Shown here one piece after another: positions 26,621-38,316 of a DNA stretch of 64,000 nt (position 1 is the stretch's first letter; the number at the start of each line of letters is the position of its first letter). Below the pieces are notes generated by a model. That model saw nothing but the letters and a program-made list of their open reading frames with translations. It made no database searches and had not been told where the DNA came from. The translations under genes were made by a program, and so were the position numbers. Where the stretch lies: positions 94,984,001 to 95,048,000 of the forward strand of contig OZ231127.1 of NCBI GenBank assembly GCA_965153355.1, given 5' to 3'. The DNA is from Flaccisagitta enflata. Lineage: Eukaryota; Chaetognatha; Sagittoidea; Aphragmophora.

Positions 26621-26889
26621 AGCCGGGGGGGATAGCCGTGTATTCAGCCTAGTTTAACGCCTTTTGGCGGTTTTTATATCACTGCCCCTGCCCAAGTGCT
26701 TGAGTGGCCTTTTATGTCACTGCCCCTGCCCATTAGCCCGAGACTTGAAGAACTATGTATCCAGCCCATTTTTCTTTACCAACCACGCCGATCAGTATGT
26801 TGTTTAAATGATCATTACCATGTCTTGTGAACTTAGTTATTTTCTAAGGAAAATCAGAGAAAAAAAATATAGAACTGTGATATAACTAA

Positions 26890-27030
26890 TTCACTGAGAA
26901 TTTCAAATTTGCATGGAAAATGAGTATTTCAAAAAAACAAAAACATACCGGGCTAGCCATTTGTAATACGGAGGCCGGTATGTTTTCAAAAATGCAAAAT
27001 TTCTATTTCTTTTAAAGATTTGAAATTCTC
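26890..27030. repeat. Short foldback
   Basis: AACATACCGG at 26943 pairs with CCGGTATGTT at 26972; flanking AATTTCAAATTTGCAT and TGCAAAATTTCTATTT extend the arms. Confidence 0.6.
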
Positions 27031-28020
27031 AAGATTGAAAATGATATTTTCGAAATTGTGAAAATCAATCAAAAATCTTCTTGAAAATCTGATAAACCTA
27101 GTTAGATTAGTCTCACAAGGTGCAAACCGACCAGTAATGCTGTTTAACATGTAACAACACTATAACCTATCAAACACACCCATTCCCTTATGATGTTTTA
27201 GCCATTTTACATCATAATACTCAAATTTCACAAATACTTAAAAAGTCATTGTCATCCTGACCTCTGCTTTGCGGAAGTAGCTTACGGACATGATGCAAGT
27301 CCGAGAGCCTTCAAACTTTTTTTGTAGCACAAAATATACTATAATTGGGTCTAGGTCTGATCATTTGGGCGTCAGCAGTATTGGCATTGCTGTACCATGT
27401 GGTTTACTCAATGGCACAACTGGGCCTTGGCACTCAGTTTCCTTAAGAATTCCTCAATTTCTAAGCAGTTTAGACCTGCCTAGCGCCATTGCCTAGGCTC
27501 AATATTGTTTTTTTATGGATAATATATCTGATAGTAGGTATACCAAGTGTAATTCGACGGGCCAATTCATTACACGGAAACAAAAAGATTGGTAAGGGGC
27601 CCTAAATTGAGACGACTGAACTCTGACGGCCGGATTCTGCTCTGCGTCTTAAGATAAAAATATTGAGAAAAATGATGAAATAACACAACACAATGAAACA
27701 TTTTCATTGATTTTCAAACAGATATATGCAATCAATATCTCCTTTTTGAGTCAAATTTAGCATTTTGACATCTTTTCATATAAAAGATGCACTGAATAAC
27801 AGTTCATCTACAATTCAAAAAAGGCACTAATAAGAGGGTTAAAAAGCAAAGTTTTATTTCAATTTCAAAAGCGCCCGGGGCGCTAATTAGACAAAATACG
27901 GTACTAACAAAAAATAGAGCGACAGATGAACAAACGAACAGACTTTAACTTATGAAGAAGGTCATATAATTGCGCAAAAAAAAAACTCACATACGCCAAA
28001 CCTGTCTGTCTTTGCCAAAC

Positions 28021-28086
28021 CTGTCTGTCTTTGTCGTTCATGTAATCGTAGGAAACCACGATGGGAATCTCCAGGTCATAAATAGG
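28021..28086 (-). CDS. CSPG-repeat proteoglycan gene, exon c
   Basis: 66 nt, phase 0 to phase 0, acceptor TCTCTCAAG|CCT, donor GACAG|GTTTGG. Encodes PIYDLEIPIVVSYDYMNDKD-RQ, which fits the end of a CSPG repeat after the D.L.V block of exon b. The donor region is a perfect 19-bp tandem duplication (CAAAGACAGACAGGTTTGG), so a second GT at 28001 could extend the exon to 85 nt and shift the frame by one. Confidence 0.65.
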
Positions 28087-28494
28087 CTTGAGAGAGAAAC
28101 AGAAAGAAAAAGAGATAAATACACATTACCGGAAGGATAATTTCTTCATTTACCGTTTATTTGATCTCATCATGGTCACGCATGACTTGGAACGATTGAT
28201 CTGGGTACAATGATTCATTCCACGCGATCACAGACTTGAATAATCTCGCAGTTTTCAAGCTTATCAAGACAGTGTGAAACCACTGTATCCGGCAATGGAC
28301 TCGAAGTAGTTCGCCATATTATCAAGCTAGCTCCACCATTGGGCCTCATCATAGGCCCCAAGCCGGTTATCACCAGGCTAAAAAGCTCGCGAGATTCCAG
28401 TTCACATTATCTCGCATATTCATTTAAGTCGGAAGAGCAACTCAATGTACTTAGCCCTTGTTAATAATAAGGCACGGTATGGAAATAAGCTGTT

Positions 28495-28625
28495 ATTAGT
28501 TTTGCAAAGACATCATCATCCAATTCCTCGTCAATCTGACCCAAAATTGTCCCCTGCATAAGGGAAAACCGGCGCGAAAAAAATTCAGCTCTAATTTTTT
28601 CGTCCATAACCCTCAGTCTCCAAGG
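28495..28625 (-). repeat. Dispersed repeat, partner at 34340-34475
   Basis: Reverse complement shares TTAGAGCTGAATTTTTTTCG, CGCCGGTTTTCCC, ATGCAGGGGACA and GGATGATGTCTTT with 34340-34475. Element type unknown. Confidence 0.65.
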
Positions 28626-29499
28626 TAAAGAGGCTCCAATTTAGTTTGAAATAAAATGAGTCGGTCCAACAATTTTTTTCTTTCTACTTCATTAGTATAG
28701 ATATAGACTCCAATAAGATAAGCTTCTGGACGTATTAGTCAGACAATAGACAGGTTTCACCTAAAAGCATGCTGGAACAGCTTGTCAACTGCTTCTTTAC
28801 AGCTCTTGATTGCATTTTATCCTTTTTTTTTCTTATGCGCGGAAGCGCAAAGATTTTTTACTCAGTTATTATTTAGATGCGTCCACGCATCTCTAAAAGA
28901 CTTGTCCGTCCATCTGTCCATCTGTCTGTCCATCCATCCGTCCGCACATCCGCCCGTCCATCTGTCCATCTGTCTGTCCGTCTATTCATCCATCTGTCCG
29001 TCCATGGTGTTATTTCTTTTGCGTTAAATTGTCATGTCCCTAAGTCCCTTTCTATCTCTCCTTCAGAACAATGAAACATTTTCGATAACACTGCTGATAA
29101 CCTATCCCTTGCATCAGCCACTCGTATGCCAATGTTTTTTGTTGCAGACACGAAACTCTATAAAAGGCTTTGTCTGTCCGTCTGTCCGACTCTGGGCACG
29201 AGACGGAAAGTGGGAAAACAAGTATTTTAAAAGTTTTCTGTGAATGTGCATGTGTTGAAAGGGGGGGTTGGCTGAAGCATTGAAGCGTTGTGACCCGGCG
29301 TCACTTGTTTTGGTTTCTGTCACATGCTGATTATGTAATTTGAATTCAACGGAATTTTGATGAAATTTTTGTTTCATTTCAATGAGAACGCCGTTACACT
29401 TTTAATCGCGTGCTACGCGACTCTACCCTGATGCCTGATTTTTCTGTCAGTCGATTGGTCCGTTGGTTGGTTGATCGCTTGGTCAGTTGGTTTTCTTTT

Positions 29500-29705
29500 T
29501 GAGCAGCGGCTCCAAAGGGGCCAATGACCTTTGCTTTCACAATTACGGGAAATTTCTCCTTCTACTCCCACTCCACCCCCCCCCCCCCACATCAAAGCCC
29601 AAATTTTAGCCTCAAGGCTCAGCCTTAAGGTTCCAATCCCAGCCTTAAGGCACCAATCCCAGCCTCTCAGCTCAACTTTGAGCCTCAAGACTCTAGTGAA
29701 AGTCG
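29500..29705. repeat. Family B fragment
   Basis: GAGCAGCGGCTCCAAAGGGG CCAATGACC at 29503 followed by CCTCAAGGC/AGCCTTAAGG units to about 29695. Confidence 0.6.
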
Positions 29706-30118
29706 AAGATCCGGCATCGGCGTCGGTCTTCTGACCGGCGCCATGCTCCAACACCGGAACTGACGCCGACGACGTAACTCACCATCGGGAAGCCGATGAC
29801 CGAAGTCATAAACCGATGTTTGACCTTTTGTTTTTTGGTTTTTTTTTCTTTTGGCATGTGAATTCAACTCATCATCAAAACAGGTGTCATTTTCACTCCT
29901 CTTCTCTCTCCTACCAAAATATAATGAGTGCATCTTCCATGGACATCAAATACAAGGAAGAAAAATATTCAGTTCATCCCTCCAAGTCACCATGAAGGCA
30001 CTCGCTTATTATTTTTTTCAAACCCATATGTTATTTTACCTTGAATCAGTCCATCGCACAAATTTTATCAAAGCTGGAAGCATAGCAGAAAAAGTTAGAA
30101 TAACTGTGTCTCTCTGTC

Positions 30119-30120
<2 letters not shown>

Positions 30121-30190
<70 letters not shown>
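30121..30190. repeat. (CT)n microsatellite
   Basis: Pure CT. Confidence 0.95.
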
Positions 30191-30191
<1 letters not shown>

Positions 30192-31446
30192 TGTCCTTCA
30201 ACTGTCCCACGATTACATCGCAACCTGTTTGAGCGTTTAATTTGAGTAAGGAATGATATCAATTTAAACTTTCTTCTATCTAGGTCATAAATATACCAGT
30301 AATGGCGGCTGTCGCCGTGAGGAAAAAAGTCATAAGCATTGGTCACTTTTCACCAAGTTTTTGTCTTTAGTCACTGCAAATCTTTTTTTCTATTAGATCA
30401 AATCAAGAGCAATTGTATGTATTGATTGCACTGAAAATTAGAGAAAAATAGGACAGAGCCAAGTGAGCTAGATGAGCTAAAATGCTCAAAATCAACTGAC
30501 ATGCTTTCTTGTATTTACATGCTCTCATCAAAACATTTATTTATCCCATTAAAAATTTAAAAAAAAAACTGAGCTAAGTGAGCTAAAATACTTATAAACA
30601 CCCTCACGCATGAGCAGTTATGCTCACTGATATGCTTTTTTGTATCAGCTTTCTTAAACATGTATCAAAATATCTTTTCATTTATCAGATTTTAAAAAAA
30701 AAACTGAGCTAAATGAGCTAAAATCCTCCAAAACACCCTCACAGATGAGCAACTATACTCATAGACATGTTTTCTTTTATTTGCATGCTCAAACAAACAT
30801 AAATACACTCCTTTATTGATCCTACTCAAAATCATAAAAAATCAAAAAAAATTCAATTCGCAATTTTCATAAATAAATCTTTAAAAAATCATAACGCGAA
30901 AAATATTTGTTGTAGGGCATTCTGCTTGGCGCCAAATGAAAGAGAATTAATGAATTTACTTACCCTATCAATTTCATTGGAGGGCTCATTCGCTCGGTGG
31001 AGATGCCCAACTTTCGCATAAGAAAAAGAAAACCCTGTTTCTCTCGAATATGTCAAAAAGTCGAAGACTGACTTCGACTTTTTTCCCGACAAATAAAGAA
31101 CTATTCTATGAAAAAATTATTTTTAAAGTGGTTTTTGAAAAAAATTCATACTTTTTTATTTTATATAGTTGATTTTACTTATTTTTTTTGACAGTATATT
31201 ATTTATTATGATATGATTCTCTGTCATTTTTGAGGTTTTTGCAGCCTTAGCTTTGGCCACACTGCTTTTGCCCAAGTGATCAAGTGACCTCAAATACAGC
31301 CCCTGCCCACCCGCACACAACTTGGGTAGTAAAAAGTAGTAAAAAGTAGAGGTAAAAAATCATTGGTGTACCGTAGGTTGATGCTTGATAATCAGAGTTA
31401 TGGGCCCCAGGTTTATAATCAGTAGAGTTAAATCTTTAAAAAAAAG

Positions 31447-32018
31447 TAGTGGTTGTCCCAAGGTAGGTTATCCAAAGTCAAAGCCGAAGTTGAAACCGAA
31501 GAAAGTTAAAACCGAAGCTGAAGCTGAAGCCGAAGAAAGTCAAAGTCGAAGCTGAAATCAAAAAAAGTAATGATTTAGAAATTGATAATAAAATCAAAAT
31601 GATAAAATTCAATAAATTGTTTTTTTTATTAATATATGTCAATCAAGTTTTAGTTTTATTTTGATAGATTTAAATTAAATCTTTACCTATTTTAATAAAT
31701 TGATTGAATTAGAATAATCTTTTTAAAAAAAAGTAATTCATTTGTTACCAAATTTTTTTTATTACTTTATGATAACATGATAATGTACATTAAATTCATT
31801 GAATAATCAATATTGTATTGCAAAAGCTTAAAAGATTCAAAGGTTTTCATTTTTTTTTTTTTTTTTTTGCTAAAGTTTCAATGTTCAAACAACAAAGATA
31901 AAAACTTCGGACTTCGGAAACCGACTTCGGCAATCTTCGGATTCGGCTTCGGCTGAAGTAAATTGTTATCTTCGGCTTCGGCTTCGGCTTCGGCTTACCC
32001 CCCTTCGGTCTACCACTA
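31447..32018. mobile_element. Foldback element with subterminal GAAGCC hexamers
   Basis: Ends TAGTGGTTGTCCC and GGTCTACCACTA are imperfect inverted repeats. Next to them are GAAGCTGAAGCCGAAG-type units at 31480-31560 and CGGCTTCGGCTTCGGCTT units at 31905-31997, inverted to each other; AT-rich centre. Layout matches the hAT-type element at 14246-15911 although no 8-bp duplication is seen. Confidence 0.6.
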
Positions 32019-32154
32019 CAAGACTCCCATCCCATCTCCAAATCTCCTACCCCAGCCTCAAGGCCCAACCATATGACTCTAATCCCAGTCAGTGGTCAGT
32101 GGTACCCGATGCCCTTAAGTTAGTTTACATGAGGATGTGATGGTGAACGTGAAG

Positions 32155-32570
32155 CGGCAGCGGCCCCAGAGGGGCAGATGACCTATGAGTCCACACAGGG
32201 CAATTTTCTGAGTTAGGGTCTAAGAGTGTTAATCTGGGGTCTATAGGCCTGATTTGAGGTTTGGGAGGCCTGAGTCAGGATCTGGGGGGTCTGAGTTGAG
32301 TCTGAGAGGCCCGAATTAGGGTCTGAGGGGCTTTGAATTTTGGTCTGAGAGGCCTGATTTGGGGTCTAAGAGGCCTGATTTGAGGTCTGAGGGGCTTGTT
32401 TTAGGGTCTGAGAGGCCTGAATTGTGGTCTGAGAGGCCTGAATTTGGGTCTGGAGGGCTTGAATTCAGATCTGAGAGATCTGATCAGAGGTCTGAGTGGA
32501 AAACCAAAGAATATCGCCCTGTGTGGCCAAGTGGAATCATAGGTCATCTGCCCCATTGTGGTTAAGCGCA
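32155..32570. mobile_element. Family B element
   Basis: GGCAGCGGCCCCAGAGGGGC AGATGACCTATG at 32155 and CATAGGTCATCTGCCCC at 32536. Core units TCTGAGAGGCCTGAATTTGG (about 20 bp). Outer flank GGTCAGTGGTACCCGATGCC at 32096 pairs with GGGTACCGCTGACC at 33263. Confidence 0.75.
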
Positions 32571-32751
32571 TGCTCTGTTATTTGGTTTGGTTTGATTGAC
32601 ATCATAGTAAGAGCATTCTCTATTGATTAATCATGCGTAGTTTTGCTTGCAAAACTTTTGAATAATGAGCTTTTTAGTCAGGTGCATGCTACTCAACAAA
32701 CCGCTTTTTCCATCCATCTAATGGTTAGTCGGTCAGTCACATTTTACTTTT

Positions 32752-33220
32752 GGGCAGCAGCACCAAAGGGCTGATGTCCTGTAGGACACAGGGGTGAATT
32801 TCTGTACATCTGTTTGTACATCCGTCTCTACATCCGTCCCCCCCAAGGCCTCTATTAGACCTTAATTCAGCCCTCTCATACCCATAACTCAGCCCTCTCA
32901 GGCCTAAAATCAGCCCTTTCAGATCCAAAGTTAGCTCTCTCAAGCCCAACATCAGTCCACAAAAGCCCTTAATCAGCCTATTCAGGCCCAAACTCAACCA
33001 TTTCAGGCCAAAATCAGCTTTCTCCAACCTAGAAATCTGACCACTTGGGGCTCAATTCAGCTCTCAAAATAACCCTCTCAGGTCTCTAATCTGCCCTCTT
33101 CCCTGATCTCATTACTGTGCTCTAATCAATCAAATCAGCCCTTAAATATGTCTTCTCAGGACGTTTGAAAATTCACCCCTATGTTGTAAAGGACATCTGC
33201 CCTTTGGGGCTGCTGCCCTG
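32752..33220. mobile_element. Family B element
   Basis: GGGCAGCAGCACCAAAGGGC / GCCCTTTGGGGCTGCTGCCC ends; GGGTGAATTTC and GAAAATTCACCCC next; core CAGCCCTCTCAGGCC units. Confidence 0.75.
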
Positions 33221-33628
33221 CTCTTAGGCCACTTCTATAGCTGATCACTCCAAGCAGGGCATTGGGTACCGCTGACCATGTGCGATCCTTGGACCACATA
33301 TTGCCCTTGGGCGACCTGTTATGATCTTATTTATTTGACCTCACTGCTCCAGTGCTCCTGCTCAAATTATTATTATTATGAGTGTATATTCGTCAACAAT
33401 AAATGCGACAATCCAAACATCAATCAAAATTCACACTACTACAAGTCTACTACAGGGGCACAAGAAATAATGCGTTTCTATGAGACCTCAAGGTACCAGG
33501 TCTCGGTCTCTTCCCTCAGCCTCTCTTTGGAGGGCTGCCAAAAACTTCAAATGGTCAAGTGACCTTAAATATGGCCCCTCTCCACCGGCATGCGACATCG
33601 GTAGCCATGTATCCAGCCTTGTTTTTCG

Positions 33629-33800
33629 GACAGCGGCCCCAAAGGGGTCGATGACCTATGCTTTCACAAATGGGGAAAATTTTTCCTCCTTCTCCGTTTG
33701 TTCCCCCCCTCCCGGACTCAAATCCTAGCCTCAAGGCCCAAATCCCAGCCTCAAGACCCAAATCCCAGCTGGAGGCCTCAATCACAGTGTGGAGATCCCA
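33629..33800. repeat. Family B fragment and (CATGAC)n
   Basis: GACAGCGGCCCCAAAGGGGT CGATGACC at 33629, then CCTCAAGGCCCAAATCCCAG units; an ACCATG hexamer array follows at 33840-33893. Confidence 0.6.
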
Positions 33801-34339
33801 ATGACAAAAAAATAGAGCTTCCTCCTTTAGACGTCTCCTTGACCATGACCATGACCATGACCTTGACCATGACCATGACCATGACCATGACCACTTATGA
33901 ATTCCTTGCAAACAAGGCCAAGTTATGGCCAATATGTGCGCCTCACTTGATTAAGAATTTGTGAATGAACATTTTGAATAAATGAATGAATGAATAAATG
34001 AATAAACGAATGAATGAATAAACAAATGAATGAAAAACGGACTGAAAATGAGTTGTTAGGTAAGAGAGGTGATATGAATGAAGACAGACGACAGAATTGA
34101 CCGTTCTGAGCGTTTTAAACATTTGCGTTACCAACAGACCAACCAACAGACAGATGGACATGACCTCTTGTAGAAGTGCGAGGACGCACTTAAAAAATAG
34201 GTCAGTCAGGTGGACCTATATTCGGAACATGGTATATTGCTGTGTTACGAGCATTTTTGTTTGTGAAGCTAATATCGAATTGACCATTTTTTTCCTTCAT
34301 TTCCACCATCGAAAGGAGTGCAAGCAGTTGCTAACTGAC

Positions 34340-34475
34340 AAAAAAATTAGAGCTGAATTTTTTTCGCGCCGGTTTTCCCTCATGCAGGGGACATTTTTGG
34401 GCTGGATTGACGTGGAATTGGAGGATGATGTCTTTCTAAAACTAATGACAGCTAATTTCCTTACCGTGAAGGAAT
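34340..34475 (+). repeat. Dispersed repeat, partner at 28495-28625
   Basis: See 28495-28625. Confidence 0.65.
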
Positions 34476-35050
34476 TGCGATGTTCACTTTCTTACCTCCA
34501 AATGTGAGGCTTCAGACTGACAACATTTTTTGTAGTATTACTTTAAAACAAAATTGATCTTGCTTCAATTCTACGTAGCGGTTTTGTGGCCATTTGAGAA
34601 ACAACACAATTGTTTAGCAGCTTTATGCAAATCATTTTTTGAGTAACGAAAACTCGGCTGTGTTTCAGTTCAATGCACAGTTCCTGTAAAATGGATCCCT
34701 TCTACACCGCGCAGCGGCATTCGACGAAAAACTTGACATCGATGAGAACGTTAAGGTTCGATTTATAGGCAGACCGACGGACAGACAAACCGGTGGATAG
34801 ACCAACGGGCGCAGCCTCATTTACAATAACTGTTAGCGACCAAAATCTTTTTAGTTTCGTTCGAAAAAAACTCAGCAAAGAGCGTGATGATAAATAACAA
34901 ATAACAAATAACTAATAACAAATAACAAATAACAAATAACAAATCAATCTAATTTTACCAAAATTTTTAGTTCGCGGGCGGGCGTCGTGATATTATTAAA
35001 TAACAAACATCGATTTCATTGAAGAGGGTTTTCAGTGACTTTTTACATAC

Positions 35051-35155
35051 CTCGGCGTAGAGTGAATCTACTTTAAGTCTGAGGGCGTCCTTTTGATGCC
35101 ATCCGTACAATTTTGAGGTGTGAAGGTAAGAAATGGCCCCATTGTCGATTTCATC
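35051..35155 (-). CDS. CSPG-repeat proteoglycan gene, exon b
   Basis: 105 nt, phase 0 to 0, acceptor TTTTTTTCAG|GAT, donor GCCGAG|GTATGT. Encodes DEIDNGAISYLHTSKLYGWH then QKDALRLKVDSLYAE. D-x-I-D-N-G-x-I-x-Y-x-H followed by D.l.l.V is the core signature of the CSPG/NG2 repeat. It reads directly on from the FSQ that ends exon a, giving an intact FSQ-DEIDNG junction. Confidence 0.85.
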
Positions 35156-35481
35156 CTGAAAAAAAACAAAATGAGGCGTAATCATATACAAAAAATAATC
35201 ATATACAAATAGATCTATCTATACTAAGCTACAGTAGAGCCTCACTGGAGCGAAACCATTTTTAGGGTATATCCACCCCTAAGACATAAGCCAATCTTAA
35301 GTCCCTTATGAAATTTCACAGTAGTTTCTATCCATCGACAATAAGATAGGTTAGATAGCTTTGCTATAAGGCATCCAGGCTAGTCAAGTCCAGTCCAGAC
35401 AGTAGGATGACGCTGTATCGGCCGAAACTGCCCACTCTCAAGCAGTTACTCATTGGTCATGTCTCTGGGCCCTGGCCTTGT

Positions 35482-35804
35482 TGTTGTTGTTGTTGCCACT
35501 TGGGAGGAGTGGAAGTTTCCCATACTTTCGTACAGTAAGGGGCGTTCTGCCTGCCTACGCAGTTACGCAGATCCACCATTCGAGGCGCCCCTGTCCGGAT
35601 CCATTGTTTCCCTCCCTTCCTCCCTTCCATCCCTCCCCTCTAGCTAGCTGTTTTTACTGGATTCACCAGGCAACCATTCCTAGAGCCCGATCGCATGGTT
35701 GAGAATTCCAACCTCCGTTGAAAAGACTCGCCCAAGGCAGGACTCGAGCTCGTGACCCAGAGGGCCACGAGCGCACACGCTACCTCTGAGCTATCCCCCC
35801 CCCC
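35482..35804 (-). mobile_element. tRNA-derived SINE with target-site duplication
   Basis: On the minus strand the head reads GATAGCTCAGAGGTAGCGTG (A box) and, about 40 bp on, GAGCTCGAGTCCTG (B box). A ~240-bp unrelated body and a (CAA)n tail (35478-35495) follow. The 12-bp direct repeat CCCTGGCCTTGT at 35470-35481 and 35805-35816 flanks it. Inserted in the intron between exons a and b of the CSPG-repeat gene. Confidence 0.85.
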
Positions 35805-36028
35805 CCCTGGCCTTGTCTTTGCTACTGAAGTTTGCAGTATGCGTCATAGTGAGAGTTCACTAAGCCATTATCAACAATTCTTTCATTTCAGTACGGTTTT
35901 ATCGAGGATGTTGTTTCATTTGCCATACCATAGACCCATAATCTGAGCTATGCATATCCTCTGTGCAACGTCTGTAGTCTGATCCAAGTTTAAGTCTTTG
36001 TCATGTTTATGTTTACATTAAAGTTTAC

Positions 36029-36099
36029 CTGTGAAAACGATGTTACATCCAACAACCTGCCATTGATTTCGGTGATGATTTTCCCATATCTCGGTTTTC
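36029..36099 (-). CDS. CSPG-repeat proteoglycan gene, exon a (most 5' found)
   Basis: 71 nt, acceptor TGTTTTTCAG|GA, donor TCACAG|GTAAAC, entry phase 1 (two bases finish a codon), exit phase 0. Encodes KPRYGKIITEINGRLLDVTS then FSQ. PxYGxI is the P-x-H-G-x-I anchor of CSPG repeats and FSQ leads into exon b. Upstream exons of the gene must lie beyond; none was found between here and 64000. Confidence 0.75.
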
Positions 36100-36160
36100 C
36101 TGAAAAACAAATTAAGAGGAGATGTAATAATTCGTTACAGTAATAACTTGGAACAAAAAA

Positions 36161-36345
36161 AAAACAGGGCCGGATACACGGCTACCCAAGTCGCGTGAGG
36201 GTGGGCAGGGACAGCGATAAGAAGGGCCAATCAAACCAATGCAGGAGCAATGATGCAATAACCGCTTATTAACGCAAAAAAAAAATGTTGCCTGACCGAC
36301 CGACGGACAAAGCGGTTTGTTGAGTCGCGTATCACGAGACTAAAA
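36161..36345 (-). repeat. Family A dispersed element
   Basis: GGGCCGGATACACGGCTACC, AGTCGCGTGAGGGTGGGCAG, GACCGACCGACGGAC, end TGAGTCGCGTATCACGAGAC. Confidence 0.8.
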
Positions 36346-36504
36346 AGACTTTATCTTTCATCGTCAGTATGGGTTTTAACGCGAGTTTGAATTCATTTTA
36401 AGGATCTTTCAAAAACACAATCATGACTTTCTTGGGAATCAGAAATCAGGCCAGGGGAATTTGTTATTCCCGTTGTAAGCATTCAGACTGATCAATGTCG
36501 CAAT

Positions 36505-36505
<1 letters not shown>

Positions 36506-36581
<76 letters not shown>

Positions 36582-36688
36582 ACACACACACACACACACA
36601 TAGACTGACACACTGACCGACAGACAGATTGATAAACACACTCATACAAACACACGCACGCGTGCACACACCCACACACACGCACGCA

Positions 36689-36741
<53 letters not shown>

Positions 36742-36746
36742 GCACG

Positions 36747-36803
<57 letters not shown>
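36506..36803. repeat. (CA)n compound microsatellite
   Basis: CA units with CGCACG interruptions near 36655-36695 and 36737-36750, and a non-repeat gap at 36601-36640. Confidence 0.95.
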
Positions 36804-36805
<2 letters not shown>

Positions 36806-37672
36806 TTCTTTTTTTTTTTTGCCAATACATACAGAATGAATAGATGGACAAGCAGACAGACGGATGGAAATATGTAGAGGATGACAGTCGTATAGACGGA
36901 CGGATGGACCGTTCAATCTTTTAATAGGATTTTGTTCTTTTCTCATTCTGTTTTTAAAACTAAAAGATGTCGCGCTTGAACAAGTAGGGAAAACAAAAAT
37001 CAAGCATCCATTTAAGTCCATTTTCCTTTTTCTTGCGTTTGACTTTTCAGTCTTTTGAGGGGATCTCAATTCTGAATTCTGAAAATTCCATATCCTCGCC
37101 ATGACTCAGTCCGTCACACTCTTAGGCTTACTCGCTCCGCCGCTTGAATATGATTGTTTTAGCATTTCGTTATGAAACATTTGAAAATTGCGCACAAATC
37201 TACAAGACACCTCGTCGGTCTGTCCATCTGTCGGTTTTAAATTTTTTTCTATGCGTCCATGTATCTCTATTAGAAGTTCTGTCATGTTCGTGAATTGATT
37301 GATCAACCCGTTGGTCCAACATGATCGAATTAAAAACTGTCAAATTTGACAAAAAAAAAAAGAAAAAAAAAGGCTGGATGCATTGCAATCCTTGTCGCGG
37401 ACAGATTGACATTGATAAAGCTGGAAAAGTCACTTTGTGACAGACGGATCGACAAACAGACTGTTTGGTTGCGTGTCTGCTATGATAGAGTCACCAAAAA
37501 ATTTGCATACAAATAACGTGCACGCATCTACTGTATGTAACATATTTTTGGTCCATCCGTTCACCAAGTAGTTGTACAGCCATCAGTCTGTCTGTCTATC
37601 TTTCAGACTGTCTGTCGGTCGGCCCACCCATGCAATCGTCAGTCCATGAAAGCCCAACTTTTCTGGCTTCTT

Positions 37673-37828
37673 TTTAGTCGCGGACACGCGACTCTACACC
37701 TTGCTGTGTCGGTCGGTAGGTCGGTAAGTCGGTAGGTAACAAACTTTTTTGAATTTGGAGCGGTTTTCGCATTACCTGCTCCTGCCCAACCGTCCGCGAC
37801 TGGATTGCCGAGTATCCGGCCTTCTTAC
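37673..37828 (+). repeat. Family A dispersed element, plus orientation
   Basis: TTAGTCGCGGACACGCGACT, CGGTCGGTAGGTCGG, GCGGTTTTCGCATTACCTGC TCCTGCCCAACC, GTCCGCGACTGGATTGCCGA, ATCCGGCC end. A compact, apparently complete copy. Confidence 0.8.
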
Positions 37829-38091
37829 GTTTGCTATCGCTGCTCAGCGCTGCTCCTCAACGAATAAAATTCTGAAAAGTTTTGTGTTTTGAGACGGGTC
37901 AGCGACTCAGCATGGAACGGAGCATCCTAAGCCTGAATTTCAAGTTATTCAAAGTCGCTTCATTCTTAGTCATTTTACTAATTTATTTCACTTTCCGACT
38001 CATTTCGCTTTCATTTATTTCACTTATTTCTCCATTTTGAATATTATGCTTTAAGACAGCTTCGTTTCATACAACTACATCCAAAAGTACT

Positions 38092-38316
38092 CCTTCCTTC
38101 CTTCCTTCCTTCCTTCCTTCCTTCCTTCCTTTCATTCTTCCTCTTTCTTTCCTTTCTTCCTTTCTTCCATTATATTCTTACCACTTTCTCCATTCCTATC
38201 ACATCTCATCAGCTCCAAAATTCATTTCCATTCTGCAATTCTGTTATTCATTTATTCATTCATTCATTCATTCATTCATTCATTTATTCATTCATTCATT
38301 CATTCATTCATTCATT
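38092..38316. repeat. (CTTC)n and (ATTC)n tracts
   Basis: CTTC units at 38092-38130; ATTC units at 38245-38316 ending exactly at the retroelement. The same ATTC repeat resumes on its other side at 42836. Confidence 0.9.

Larger units (their letters stand above)
23793..27903. mobile_element. Inverted TACCGTATTTT ends 4.1 kb apart, composite element
   Basis: Left end TACCGTATTTTTTACATTTA with GCGCCCCCC; right end ...GGGGCGCTAATTAGACAAAA then TACGGTA. Both ends read inward as TACCGTATTTT..C.AATTAGCGCC, so they form inverted repeats, with TA at the tips. The interior holds AT-rich DNA, family A and B elements and a foldback at 26890-27030. No transposase could be read. It fills almost the whole intron between exons c and d. 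Either one large element loaded with later insertions, or two independent short copies in opposite directions. Confidence 0.5.

Noticed and set aside
29765-29830. Minus-strand exon candidate ending CCGATG|GTGAGT
   Set aside because: Good donor, but the upstream sequence is A-rich with no pyrimidine tract and the product does not extend a CSPG repeat.
34097-34507. 136-codon plus-strand frame
   Set aside because: Overlaps a dispersed repeat also present at 28495-28625, where the frame is not kept.
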